A program made the translations under genes and the position numbers. The notes under the pieces were generated by a model that saw nothing but the letters and a program-made list of their open reading frames with translations, did not search any database and was not told the DNA's origin. Below, one piece after another: positions 17,437 to 25,582 of a DNA stretch of 64,000 nt. Numbering within the stretch: the first letter of the stretch is position 1; every line of letters begins with the position of its first letter. The stretch covers positions 682,001-746,000 of the forward strand of contig NZ_WBMT01000001.1 of NCBI RefSeq assembly GCF_008923185.1. Reading direction: 5' to 3'. The stretch is from Actinomadura rudentiformis. GTDB lineage: Bacteria; Actinomycetota; Actinomycetes; Streptosporangiales; Streptosporangiaceae.

Positions 17437-18438
17437 ATGGCCAACATCACCGTCGACCAGGACTTCCAGAGCCAAGCCGACAACTACCGGCGTGAGCTGC
17501 TGGCGCACTGCTACCGCATGCTCGGGTCGATCCACGACGCGGAGGACCTGGTCCAGGAGACCTACATCCGGGCGTGGAAGGCCCAGGACAGCTTCGAGGG
17601 CCGGTCGTCCCTGCGGACCTGGCTCTACCGGATCGCCACCAACGTCTGCCTGACCGCCATCGACCAGCGCGGCCGGCGGCCCATGCCCTCAGGCCTGGGC
17701 GCGCCGAGCGACGACCCGGAGCGGCCCGTGGTCGCCCTCGACGACGTGCCGTGGCTGGAGCCCGCGCCCGACGGCGTGTTCGGCTCCGAGGCGGCCGACC
17801 CGGCCTCGATCGCCGTCTCCCGGGAGAGCACCCGGCTGGCGTTCATCGCCGCGCTCCAGCATCTGCCCGCCAAGCAGCGGGTCGTGCTCATCCTGCGCGA
17901 CGTGCTCAAGTGGAAGGCCGCCGAGGTGGCCGAGCTGCTCGAGACCTCCACGCCGGCGATCAACAGCGCGCTCCAGCGCGCCCGCGCCCAGCTGGAGCAG
18001 GTGGCGCCCGACCAGGACGCGCTCGCCGAGCCGACCGACCCCGAGCAGCGGGAGCTGCTCGAACGCTACGCCGCCGCGTTCGAGAAGGCCGACATCGAGG
18101 GCCTGGTCAAGCTCTTCAAGGAGGACGCGGCCTGGGAGATGCCGCCGTTCCCCGAATGGTTCGTCGGCCCCGAGGCGATCGGGCGGCTCATCCGGGCGCA
18201 GTGCCGCCCCGGTCCGGGCGACATCATCATGGTGCCGACGTCCGCCAACGGTCAGCCCGCTTTCGGCATGTACAAGCGCGACGACGACGGCGTGCACCGC
18301 GCGTTCCAGCTGCAGGTGCTCAGCATCGACGCCGAGGGCGCCGTCTCGCACGTCGGGGTCTTCTTCGACCTTTCGCTCTTCGAACTGTTCGGCCTGCCGC
18401 AGGTGCACGGGGACGCTACTTCAGTGCCTGCTGGATGA
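17437..18438 (+). CDS. ECF sigma factor with C-terminal SnoaL-like domain (SigG/TIGR02960 type)
   Basis: 333-residue extracytoplasmic-function sigma factor. Region 2: LLAHCYRMLGSIHDAEDLVQE (res ~20-40) and GRSSLRTWLYRIATN. Region 4: LPAKQRVVLILRDVLKWKAAEVAELLETS. A SnoaL/NTF2-like domain from ~residue 205 (YAAAFEKADIEGLVKLF...AAWEMPPFPEWF) replaces the need for a separate anti-sigma factor in this class. ATG 17437 is preferred over an in-frame start 21 codons upstream because region 2 then starts at the usual distance. The 3' end overlaps the convergent membrane-protein gene by 23 bp. Confidence 0.9.
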   Translation: MANITVDQDFQSQADNYRRELLAHCYRMLGSIHDAEDLVQETYIRAWKAQDSFEGRSSLRTWLYRIATNVCLTAIDQRGRRPMPSGLGAPSDDPERPVVALDDVPWLEPAPDGVFGSEAADPASIAVSRESTRLAFIAALQHLPAKQRVVLILRDVLKWKAAEVAELLETSTPAINSALQRARAQLEQVAPDQDALAEPTDPEQRELLERYAAAFEKADIEGLVKLFKEDAAWEMPPFPEWFVGPEAIGRLIRAQCRPGPGDIIMVPTSANGQPAFGMYKRDDDGVHRAFQLQVLSIDAEGAVSHVGVFFDLSLFELFGLPQVHGDATSVPAG

Positions 18439-19591
18439 AAAAGATGATCAGGGAGGCGACGATGCCGGTCACGTACTGCAGGATCGCCCAGGTACGGACC
18501 GGCAGCGTGCGCTGCGACCGCAGCGCGCGGTAGGCCTCCGCCGCCTCCTTGAGCTCCTTGTCCAGCAGGAGCCGCTCCGGTGGCGCGGCCACCGGGGTCA
18601 TCAGCGTGCCGAGTGCCTCGACGTGGTAGGCCCGCACGACCTTTGACAGCGTCACGAACGGCAGCACCGCCGCGTACAACGCGAGCAGCGCGGCCCCCAC
18701 GGGGAACCCGTAGAGAAACAGCCGCAGTGCCAGCGGCGGATCGTCCGCCGCCGCCGCGACGGCCGACAGCTCGATCGTGATCACGCCGAAGCCGAGCCCC
18801 GCCGCCACCAGGGCGAAGCACGTGCACAGCCGCTCGATGCCGGGAGTGTGGGCCGGGTCCATCCAGGTCAGCCGTAGGTTCCGGCAACGGCGCAGCTTGT
18901 GCGGCACCCAGGCGGTGACCGTCACCCAGTACAGCACTCCGCCGCCCAGGAACCCCGTCCACATCGCCGGCAGGTAGGCCAGCAGGAACGACACGTCATG
19001 ACCGCCGCTGCGGTTCAGATCCACGAACGCGCCGACGACGCCGATCACCGCTCCGGCCAACCCGCACGCGATCTGTCTGCCCCGACCCTGGCAGCGGTCG
19101 AGCCACCTGACGATGTCGTCCCGGTCTGGGGACGCGCACAACAACTCCGCCACCGGCGGCGCGTTGCGCTCCGCATACCTCCAGCCGACCCACGCCATGG
19201 TCAGCATCAGCGCGCAGCTGAGGCTGAGCAGCGCTCCGTAGAGATGGCCACGCGGCCCGTGCAGCGCCATGTCCGAAGAGAACGATCCCGCGACGACGTT
19301 GAGCCCGTACGGCCAGCCCGAGGTGAGCGCGAGCAACAGCACCGCCCGCACCGCCGTGGGTCGGGGACCTTCGCGCATCGGCACCGGACGGGCCAGCCGC
19401 AGCAGCACCACCCGGTCGTACCCCTGCCGGATCATCGAGCAGACGTCATGGACGAACAGTGATCGCTCCCCCGGCGCACAGCTTGCGAGATCGGCCGCGA
19501 CCAGCGCCTTCCCCGCTTCGGTCGCCGCGCGGGGAGGCGCTTTCGAGGAAATGGACGGGCCTGTCGCCGGTTCGGCCTCGAAGACGCCCAT
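18416..19591 (-). CDS. Membrane protein of unknown function
   Basis: 391 residues with about six hydrophobic segments, e.g. AVRAVLLLALTSGWPYGLNV, LYGALLSLSCALMLTMAW, GLAGAVIGVVGAFV, LLAYLPAMWTGFLGGGVLYW, a segment containing LVAAGLGFGVITI, FLYGFPVGAALLALYAAVL, and a C-terminal segment IVASLIIFFIQQALK. I do not recognise a family. ATG 19591 has AGGGGTGG upstream; the frame also stays open to 19702, but that would read through the palindrome before pcaI. Divergent from the pca operon and overlapping the sigma gene end by 23 bp. Confidence 0.72.
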   Translation of the reverse strand: MGVFEAEPATGPSISSKAPPRAATEAGKALVAADLASCAPGERSLFVHDVCSMIRQGYDRVVLLRLARPVPMREGPRPTAVRAVLLLALTSGWPYGLNVVAGSFSSDMALHGPRGHLYGALLSLSCALMLTMAWVGWRYAERNAPPVAELLCASPDRDDIVRWLDRCQGRGRQIACGLAGAVIGVVGAFVDLNRSGGHDVSFLLAYLPAMWTGFLGGGVLYWVTVTAWVPHKLRRCRNLRLTWMDPAHTPGIERLCTCFALVAAGLGFGVITIELSAVAAAADDPPLALRLFLYGFPVGAALLALYAAVLPFVTLSKVVRAYHVEALGTLMTPVAAPPERLLLDKELKEAAEAYRALRSQRTLPVRTWAILQYVTGIVASLIIFFIQQALK

Positions 19592-19669
19592 GGCCACCCC
19601 TGCTGAACGAGAGTGCGTCACCTCATGGTGAGACGCCCGGAACGGGGCGTCCGCCGGGCGGCCGGGTTG

Positions 19670-19690
19670 GGTTTCCGCTGAGTGGAAACC
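19670..19690. promoter_or_regulatory. IclR-type operator before pcaI
   Basis: GGTTTCCGCTGAGTGGAAACC: nine-base arms around TGA with one mismatched pair, 55 bp upstream of the pcaI ATG. It shares the core TTCCGC-TGA-G(C/T)GGAA with the perfect palindrome before pobA (25505-25519), so both are probably bound by the IclR regulator encoded at 24738-25532. Confidence 0.7.
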
Positions 19691-19744
19691 TCGGTCCCTC
19701 ACCGGTGCGACCGCTGGGATGGTGAGGGCTGGAGAGGAGAGCGA

Positions 19745-20527
19745 ATGGACAAGGTCGTGGCCTCGGCAGCCGACGCCGTCGCCGACATCGCCGATGGGGC
19801 GTCACTCGCGGTCGGGGGTTTCGGCCTCTGCGGCGTGCCCTCGGTACTGATCCGCGCGCTGCACGAGCAGGGCGCCGGAGACCTGCGGATCGTCTCCAAC
19901 AACTGCGGGCTTGACGGCAGAGGGCTCGGGCAGCTGCTCGCGGCCGGGCGGATCGCCCGCGCGATGGGCTCGTACGTCGGAGAGAACAAGGAGTTCGCCC
20001 GGCAGTACCTGGCCGGAGAGATCGAGGTCGAGCTGATGCCGCAGGGCACGCTCGCGGAACGGCTGCGGGCGGGCGGCGCCGGGATTCCCGCGTTCTACAC
20101 GCCCGCCGGTGTCGGCACGCTCGTCGCCGAGGGCGGGCTCCCGTGGCGGTACGCGGCGGACGGCAGCGTTGAGATCGCCTCACCGCCCAAGGAGGTGCGG
20201 GAGTTCGGGGGGCGGCCCTACGTGCTCGAAGAGGCCATCACGACGGACTTCGCGCTGGTGCGCGCGGCCAAGGGTGACCGGCACGGCAACCTCGTGTTCG
20301 ACAAGGCCGCCCGCAACTTCAATCCGCTCTGCGCCACCGCCGGTCGCGTCACCCTGGCGGAGGTGGAGGAACTGGTCGAGCCCGGCGAGCTGGATCCGGA
20401 CGCCGTTCACCTGCCGGGCGTTTTCGTGCAGCGCGTGGTGGCACTGACCCCGGAACAGGCCGCCGACAAGCCGATCGAGCGGCGTACGATTTCAGCGCCT
20501 CCGGCGCGGGGGACGGTGCGGTCCTGA
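19745..20527 (+). CDS. pcaI: 3-oxoadipate CoA-transferase subunit A
   Basis: 260 residues; the alpha subunit of succinyl-CoA:3-oxoadipate CoA-transferase, which activates 3-oxoadipate at the end of the protocatechuate branch. Seen: [34 protein letters not shown], and the [14 protein letters not shown] segment of CoA-transferase family I. ATG 19745 follows GGAGAGGAGAG. It is the first gene of pcaIJHGBDC and its stop shares one base with the pcaJ start. Control by the IclR protein through the palindrome at 19670 is likely. Confidence 0.93.
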   Translation: MDKVVASAADAVADIADGASLAVGGFGLCGVPSVLIRALHEQGAGDLRIVSNNCGLDGRGLGQLLAAGRIARAMGSYVGENKEFARQYLAGEIEVELMPQGTLAERLRAGGAGIPAFYTPAGVGTLVAEGGLPWRYAADGSVEIASPPKEVREFGGRPYVLEEAITTDFALVRAAKGDRHGNLVFDKAARNFNPLCATAGRVTLAEVEELVEPGELDPDAVHLPGVFVQRVVALTPEQAADKPIERRTISAPPARGTVRS

Positions 20528-21162
20528 TGCCGTGGTCCAGGAACGAGATCGCCGCGCGGGCGGCCGCGGAGCTGCCGGACGGGGCCTACGTCAACCTCGG
20601 CATCGGACTGCCGACCTTGATCCCCGGCTTCATCCCCGAGGGGCGGCACGTGGTGCTGCACGCGGAGAACGGGCTGCTCGGCGTCGGGCCCTACCCGGCC
20701 GAGGACGAGGTCGACGCCGATCTCATCAACGCGGGCAAGGAGACCGTGACGCTGCTGCCCGGGTCCGCGGCCTTCGACTCGGCGCTGTCGTTCGGCATGA
20801 TCCGCGGCGGCCACATCGACATCGCGGTGCTCGGTGCCATGCAGGTCTCGGTGCGGGGCGACCTCGCCAACTGGTCCGTGCCCGGAAAGATGATCAAGGG
20901 GATGGGCGGTGCGATGGACCTGGTCCACGGCGCCCGGAAGGTGATCGTCGTGATGGAGCACACCACCCGGGACGGCGCCGCCAAGATCGTCGAACAGTGC
21001 TCGCTGCCGCTGACCGGCGCCCGCTGCGTCGACCGGATCATCACCGAGCTGGGCGTGCTGGACGTGACGGACGACGGCCTCGTCCTGGTCGAGACCGCGC
21101 CGGGCGTGACGCCCGAGGAGATCCGCGCCCGCACCGGGCCCTCAATCATGGAGCCGGCATGA
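20527..21162 (+). CDS. pcaJ: 3-oxoadipate CoA-transferase subunit B
   Basis: 211 residues; the beta subunit. Seen: [17 protein letters not shown] and [13 protein letters not shown] with the catalytic Glu that forms the enzyme-CoA thioester, and [19 protein letters not shown]. The start lies in TGATG with the pcaI stop, and the stop overlaps the pcaH ATG (ATGA), so the subunits are translationally coupled. Confidence 0.94.
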   Translation: MPWSRNEIAARAAAELPDGAYVNLGIGLPTLIPGFIPEGRHVVLHAENGLLGVGPYPAEDEVDADLINAGKETVTLLPGSAAFDSALSFGMIRGGHIDIAVLGAMQVSVRGDLANWSVPGKMIKGMGGAMDLVHGARKVIVVMEHTTRDGAAKIVEQCSLPLTGARCVDRIITELGVLDVTDDGLVLVETAPGVTPEEIRARTGPSIMEPA

Positions 21163-21824
21163 CACATCCCCCGTACCTGCATCCCGCCTACACGAGCACC
21201 GTGCTGCGGGCGCCCGCTCAGGAGCTCGTCATGCCCAAGCTCGGGCCCGACAGCGTCGAGCTGACCGCGCCCGTGTTCGGCGACGCCGAGGTGGGCGCGC
21301 TGGACGCCGACCTGACCCGGCAGGGCCAGGGCGAGCCGCTCGGTGAGCGGATCATCGTGACCGGCCGGGTGCTGGACTCCCGGCACCGTCCGGTGCCCGG
21401 CGCGCTGGTCGAGGTCTGGCAGGCCAACTCCGCGGGACGCTATGCCCATGAGCGCGACGAGCATCCGGCGCCGCTCGACCCGAACTTCGCCGGGGCGGGC
21501 CGCTGCCTCACCGACGGGGCGGGCCGCTACCGGTTCGTCACCGTCAAGCCGGGGGCCTATCCCTGGCGCAACCACCACAACGCCTGGCGGCCGGCGCACA
21601 TCCACTTCTCGGTGTTCGGCACCGCGTTCACCCAGCGCCTGGTCACCCAGATGTACTTCCCGGGCGATCCGCTGTTCCCCTACGACCCGATCTTCCAGTC
21701 GATCCCGGACGAGCAGGCCCGGGACCGCCTGATCGCCCGGTTCGACATGGACACCACCGAGCCGGAGTGGGCCCTCGGCTACCAGTGGGACATCGTGCTC
21801 GGCGACACCCCGGTGGAGGAGTGA
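21159..21824 (+). CDS. pcaH: Protocatechuate 3,4-dioxygenase beta subunit
   Basis: 221-residue non-haem Fe(III) intradiol dioxygenase subunit; with PcaG it opens protocatechuate to 3-carboxy-cis,cis-muconate. The iron ligands are readable: Tyr in [10 protein letters not shown], Tyr in [14 protein letters not shown], and two His in [11 protein letters not shown]. The start overlaps pcaJ by 4 bp and the stop shares a base with pcaG. Confidence 0.95.
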   Translation: MTHPPYLHPAYTSTVLRAPAQELVMPKLGPDSVELTAPVFGDAEVGALDADLTRQGQGEPLGERIIVTGRVLDSRHRPVPGALVEVWQANSAGRYAHERDEHPAPLDPNFAGAGRCLTDGAGRYRFVTVKPGAYPWRNHHNAWRPAHIHFSVFGTAFTQRLVTQMYFPGDPLFPYDPIFQSIPDEQARDRLIARFDMDTTEPEWALGYQWDIVLGDTPVEE

Positions 21825-22354
21825 TGACGACCCCCTCGCAGACCGTGGGGCCCTTCTTCGGCCACGCGCTGCCCTACGAAGGCGGCCCGGAGATCGTCGC
21901 CGGCGCCCGGCGCGACGCCATCCGTGTGCACGGCCGGGTCTACGACGGAGCCGGCGCGCCGGTCCCGGACGCGCTGGTGGAGATCTGGCAGGCGGACGAG
22001 ACCGGCACGATCCCGCGAGGGCCCGGTGGGCTGCGGCGGGCCGTGGGGGGCTTCTCCGGCTTCGGGCGATGCCCCACCGGGGCGGACGGGAGCTACTGGT
22101 TCTCCACGGTCAAGCCCGGACCGGTGGGCGCCGGCGCCCCCTACCTCGCCGTCCTGGTCTTCGCGCGGGGGCTGCTCAAACCCGTCTTCACCCGGCTCTA
22201 CTTCCCCGAGGACGCACACGACGAGGATCCCCTCCTGGCCGAGGTGCCGGTGGCGCGGCGTGACACCCTGATCGCGGAACGCGAGGCCGACGGATCCTAC
22301 CGTTTCGACATCCACCTGCAAGGCGAACGGGAGACGGTCTTCCTTGGTTTCTGA
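21824..22354 (+). CDS. pcaG: Protocatechuate 3,4-dioxygenase alpha subunit
   Basis: 176-residue non-catalytic partner of PcaH. Seen: PSQTVGPFFGHALPY, VPDALVEIWQAD, FSGFGRCPTGADGSYWFSTVKPG and LLKPVFTRLYFPED; it lacks the His/Tyr iron ligands. It starts in the TGATG junction with pcaH. Its stop lies inside the first unit of a 15-bp repeat tract that belongs to the start of pcaB. Confidence 0.94.
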   Translation: MTTPSQTVGPFFGHALPYEGGPEIVAGARRDAIRVHGRVYDGAGAPVPDALVEIWQADETGTIPRGPGGLRRAVGGFSGFGRCPTGADGSYWFSTVKPGPVGAGAPYLAVLVFARGLLKPVFTRLYFPEDAHDEDPLLAEVPVARRDTLIAEREADGSYRFDIHLQGERETVFLGF

Positions 22355-23567
22355 CGGGCACGGTTCTGACGGGCGCGGTCCTGACGGGCACGGTTCTGAC
22401 GAGCACGGGCAGCCGGACGCCGGGCTGCTGTCCCCGGTCCGCGCCGGGACGGCGGCAGGCGCGGCCGCCGGTGACCGCGCCTGGCTGCGGGCCATGCTCG
22501 ACGCCGAGGCGGCGCTGGCCCGTGCCCAGGCCCGGCTGGGCCTCGTTCCGCCGGAGGCCGCCGCGGCCATCGAACGGGCCGCGCGTGCGGACGGGATCGA
22601 CCTGGTCGAGCTGGCCCGCCGGGCCCGCGCGGCAGGCAACCCGGTGGTCCCGCTCGTCGCCGACCTCAGACGGCTGGCGGGGTCAGCCGGCGAGCACGTC
22701 CACAAGGGCGCCACCAGCCAGGACATCATCGACACCGCCGCGATGCTCGTCGCCTCCCGGAGCCGGGCGATCCTGCGCGCCGATCTCGACCGCGTCCTCG
22801 CCCTGCTGGCCGCGCTCGCCGAGCGGCACCGCGACACCCCGATGGCGGGCCGCACTCTCGGGCGGCAGGCCCTCCCCATCACCTTCGGGCTCAAGGCGGC
22901 GGGCTGGCTGACCGGTGTCCTGGAGGCCCGTGACAGGCTCGCGTCCGTACGGCTGCCCGTGCAGCTCGGCGGAGCGGCGGGGACGCTGGACGCCTTCGGC
23001 GACCGGGCGCTGGAAATGCTCCGCGCCTTCGCGGAGGAGGCCGGGCTCGCCGAACCGGTTCTGCCGTGGCACACAAGGCGTACGCCGGTGGCCGAGCTGG
23101 CCGCCGCGCTCGCCCTGACCGCCGGCTCCCTCGGCAAGATCGCCACGGATGTCGTGCTGCTGGCGCAGAGCGAGATCGACGAGGTCGCGGAGCCCGCCGC
23201 CCCAGGACGCGGCGGCTCGTCGGCGATGCCGCACAAGCGCAACCCCGCCCTCGCCATCATGATCAGATCGGCCGCCCTGCAGGTGCCCACGTACACCCAG
23301 GTCGTGCTCGCGGCCCAGGCCGCGCCGCTGGAGCGGCCCGCGGGGGAGTGGCACGCCGAGTGGCAGCCGTTCCGCGAGTGCCTCCGGCTGACCGGCGGCG
23401 CCGCCGCGACCACGGCGGAGATGCTCGACGGGCTGGAGGTCTTCCCCGGCCGGATGCGCGCCAACCTGGACGATCTCCTGATGGTCCTCGGTGCCGAGCC
23501 CGGCCCCGGGGCCGCCCCGGATCTCGTCGATCGGGCCCTCGCCGCGTACCGCGGGAGCGTGCGATGA
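22344..23567 (+). CDS. pcaB: 3-carboxy-cis,cis-muconate cycloisomerase
   Basis: 407-residue fumarase/aspartase-superfamily enzyme converting 3-carboxymuconate to gamma-carboxymuconolactone. Seen: LRAMLDAEAALARAQARLG, HKGATSQDIIDTA, and the signature GGSSAMPHKRNPA. The best start is TTG 22344 (GGGAGACGG upstream), which overlaps pcaG by 11 bp and gives an unusual N-terminus of four DG(H/R)G(S/P)-like pentapeptides encoded by 15-bp repeats; the conserved domain begins only at about residue 27. Confidence 0.92.
   Translation: MVSDGHGSDGRGPDGHGSDEHGQPDAGLLSPVRAGTAAGAAAGDRAWLRAMLDAEAALARAQARLGLVPPEAAAAIERAARADGIDLVELARRARAAGNPVVPLVADLRRLAGSAGEHVHKGATSQDIIDTAAMLVASRSRAILRADLDRVLALLAALAERHRDTPMAGRTLGRQALPITFGLKAAGWLTGVLEARDRLASVRLPVQLGGAAGTLDAFGDRALEMLRAFAEEAGLAEPVLPWHTRRTPVAELAAALALTAGSLGKIATDVVLLAQSEIDEVAEPAAPGRGGSSAMPHKRNPALAIMIRSAALQVPTYTQVVLAAQAAPLERPAGEWHAEWQPFRECLRLTGGAAATTAEMLDGLEVFPGRMRANLDDLLMVLGAEPGPGAAPDLVDRALAAYRGSVR
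22353..22412 (+). repeat. Four 15-bp tandem repeats at the pcaG/pcaB junction
   Basis: Units 22353, 22368, 22383 and 22398 follow GACGGGCACGGTTCT; units 1 and 3 are identical. In the pcaB frame they encode DGHGS, DGRGP, DGHGS and DEHGQ. Confidence 0.9.
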
Positions 23568-24334
23568 CGGCCCTGCACCATCGCCTCGACGGCCCGGAGG
23601 GCGCACCGCTCGTGGTGCTCGGCCCGTCGCTCGGCACCAGCACGGAGTTGTGGGACCCGCAGATGCCCGTGCTCGCCCGGCGCTGGCGGGTGTTGCGGTA
23701 CGACCTGCCCGGCCATGGACGGTCACCCTCTCCCATGGGCGCCGTCACCGTCGAAGATCTCGCGGACGAGATCGTCCGGTCACTTGACCGGCTGGAGATC
23801 GACCGGGTCGCCTACGCGGGGGTCTCGCTCGGCGGGGCCGTCGGGACGGCCCTGGCGCTCCGCGCGCCCGAACGGGTCGCCAGCCTGGTCCTGTGCTGCA
23901 CGTCGCCCCGCTTCGGGCCGCCGGAGGCCTGGCACGAACGGGCCGGGCGCGTACGCCGTGATGGCACCGGACCGCTCGCCGATACCGCCGCCGAACGCTG
24001 GTTCACGCCGGGCTTCACCGGTGCCCAGCCCTACGTCGAGATGCTCCGCACCACCGACGCCGAGGGGTACGCCGCGTGCTGCGAAGCGCTCGCCCGCTTC
24101 GACGCGACGGAGCGGCTCGCCGGGATCACCGCGCCGACGCTGGTGGTCGGGGGCGCGCAGGACGTGCCGACCCCGCCCGCCGATCATGCCGAGCCGCTCG
24201 CCGCCGGGATCCCGGACGCCGCGCTGGTCGTGATCGAGGGGGCGGGACACCTCGCCAACGCGGAACGGCCGGAGGCCGTCACCCGCGCGATCACCTCCCA
24301 TCTGGACCGTACGTGGAAGGGACTCCCCGGATGA
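23564..24334 (+). CDS. pcaD: 3-oxoadipate enol-lactonase
   Basis: 256-residue alpha/beta hydrolase cleaving beta-ketoadipate enol-lactone. Seen: nucleophile elbow GVSLGG, YDLPGHGRSPSP before it, GGAQDVPTPP for the acidic residue, and GAGHLANAERP with the catalytic His. Its 4-bp overlaps with pcaB and pcaC (ATGA) show coupling. In Streptomyces this domain is commonly fused to PcaC as PcaL; here they are separate genes in the order D, C. Confidence 0.93.
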   Translation: MTALHHRLDGPEGAPLVVLGPSLGTSTELWDPQMPVLARRWRVLRYDLPGHGRSPSPMGAVTVEDLADEIVRSLDRLEIDRVAYAGVSLGGAVGTALALRAPERVASLVLCCTSPRFGPPEAWHERAGRVRRDGTGPLADTAAERWFTPGFTGAQPYVEMLRTTDAEGYAACCEALARFDATERLAGITAPTLVVGGAQDVPTPPADHAEPLAAGIPDAALVVIEGAGHLANAERPEAVTRAITSHLDRTWKGLPG

Positions 24335-24708
24335 ACGACGAGCAGCGGCACGCCGAGGGCATGCGGACGCGGCGCGCGGTGCTCGGCGACGCCCACGTCG
24401 ACCGGGCGGTGGCCGGCACCACCGCGTTCACCGCGGACTTCCAGGACCTGATCACCCGCTACGCCTGGGGAGAGATCTGGACCCGGCCCGGCCTCGACCG
24501 CCGGACCCGCAGCTGCATCACCCTCACCGCCCTGGTGGCCAGGGGGCACCTGGAGGAGCTCGCCATGCACGTCCGTGCCGCGCTCCGCAACGGGCTGACC
24601 CCGGAGGAGATCAAAGAGGTCCTGCTCCAGACCGCCGTCTATTGTGGGGTGCCCGCCGCCAACGCGGCGTTCGCGGTGGCCCAGCAGGTGCTGGCCGAAC
24701 AAGAATGA
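24331..24708 (+). CDS. pcaC: 4-carboxymuconolactone decarboxylase
   Basis: 125-residue CMD-family enzyme making the enol-lactone used by PcaD. Seen: EGMRTRRAVLGDAHVDRA, DLITRYAWGEIWTRPGLDRRTRS, ALVARGHLEELAMHVRAAL and VLLQTAVYCGVPAANAAF. The start overlaps pcaD (ATGA). It is the last enzyme gene before the regulator. No beta-ketoadipyl-CoA thiolase (pcaF) gene lies in the operon. Confidence 0.94.
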   Translation: MNDEQRHAEGMRTRRAVLGDAHVDRAVAGTTAFTADFQDLITRYAWGEIWTRPGLDRRTRSCITLTALVARGHLEELAMHVRAALRNGLTPEEIKEVLLQTAVYCGVPAANAAFAVAQQVLAEQE

Positions 24709-24737
24709 ACACAGGGTGAGCACGGAGTGAGCACGGG

Positions 24738-25532
24738 TTGAGGAGTGTCGCGGCCAAGGTCATGGCGATCCTGGACGCCTTCGCGGCCGGGGACGTCCGC
24801 CTCAACCTGAGCGAGATCTGCCGCCGTGCCGGGCTGCCCCTGGCGACCGGCCACCGCCTCGTCGGCGAGCTGGTGGCGGGCGGGTTCCTCGAACGTGTCC
24901 CGGACGGCACGTACCGGATCGGCACCCGGCTCTGGCGCATCGGCAGCCAGGCGCCGGCCGTGACGGGCCTGCGCGAGCTCGCGCTGCCGCACATGGAGGA
25001 CCTGTACGAGGCCACCCATGACAACGTCCAGCTCGCGGTCCTGCGGGACGGCAAGGCGCTCTTCGTCGAGCGGCTGCGCGGGACCCGGTCCGTGCCCGTC
25101 GTCACGCAGGTCGGCGCCACGCTGCCGCTCCACGCCACCGGAGTGGGCAAGGTGCTGCTCGCGTACGCGCCGGACGCGGTGCTGGAAGGCGTCCTCGCCG
25201 GCGGGCTGACCCGGCACGCGGCCCGCACGATCACTGATCCGCAGGAACTGCGCAGGTGCCTGGCCCAGGTACGCCGCAACGGCTATGCCGTCACCCGGGA
25301 CGAGATGACGCTCGGCGCCGCCTCGGTGGCCGCTCCGGTCCGGGCCGGCGACGGGACGGTGGTGGCTGCTCTCTCCCTCGTGTCGCGCACGCGCAGCGCC
25401 GACATCCGGCGCTTGCTGCCGCCTCTGACGACCGCCGCGCGCGCCCTCTCGCGCGATCTGGCCGCGCACTGGCGCGGCGGGGCCCCCGGCCAGCTGGACG
25501 TCACTTCCGCTGAGCGGAAACTCAGCCCTTGA
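24738..25532 (+). CDS. IclR-family regulator of the protocatechuate genes
   Basis: 264 residues: N-terminal winged helix (LNLSEICRRAGLPLATGHRLVGEL, ~res 20-45) and a C-terminal IclR effector domain (LYEATHDNVQLAVLRDGKALFVERLRG, PLHATGVGKVLLAYAP). TTG 24738 is the only start leaving the helix intact; nearby GTGs run into stops. It sits between pcaC and pobA and presumably senses a pathway intermediate such as protocatechuate or 4-hydroxybenzoate. Matching palindromes precede pcaI and pobA, the latter inside this gene's own 3' end. A PcaR/PobR-type role is inferred; streptomycetes use the MarR protein PcaV instead. Confidence 0.88.
   Translation: MRSVAAKVMAILDAFAAGDVRLNLSEICRRAGLPLATGHRLVGELVAGGFLERVPDGTYRIGTRLWRIGSQAPAVTGLRELALPHMEDLYEATHDNVQLAVLRDGKALFVERLRGTRSVPVVTQVGATLPLHATGVGKVLLAYAPDAVLEGVLAGGLTRHAARTITDPQELRRCLAQVRRNGYAVTRDEMTLGAASVAAPVRAGDGTVVAALSLVSRTRSADIRRLLPPLTTAARALSRDLAAHWRGGAPGQLDVTSAERKLSP
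25505..25519. promoter_or_regulatory. IclR-type operator before pobA
   Basis: Perfect palindrome TTCCGC-TGA-GCGGAA, 64-78 bp upstream of the pobA ATG and inside the last codons of the IclR gene. It matches the site before pcaI. Confidence 0.72.
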
Positions 25533-25582
25533 CGCAGCGGTGACGCGCGCCATGATCCCAGGAGAACGGACGAGGAGGCACC

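Noticed and set aside
22471-22911. Alternative frame inside pcaB starting with a GTG
   Set aside because: Arg/Pro/Ser-rich shadow frame; the pcaB frame has the SSAMPHKRNP signature.
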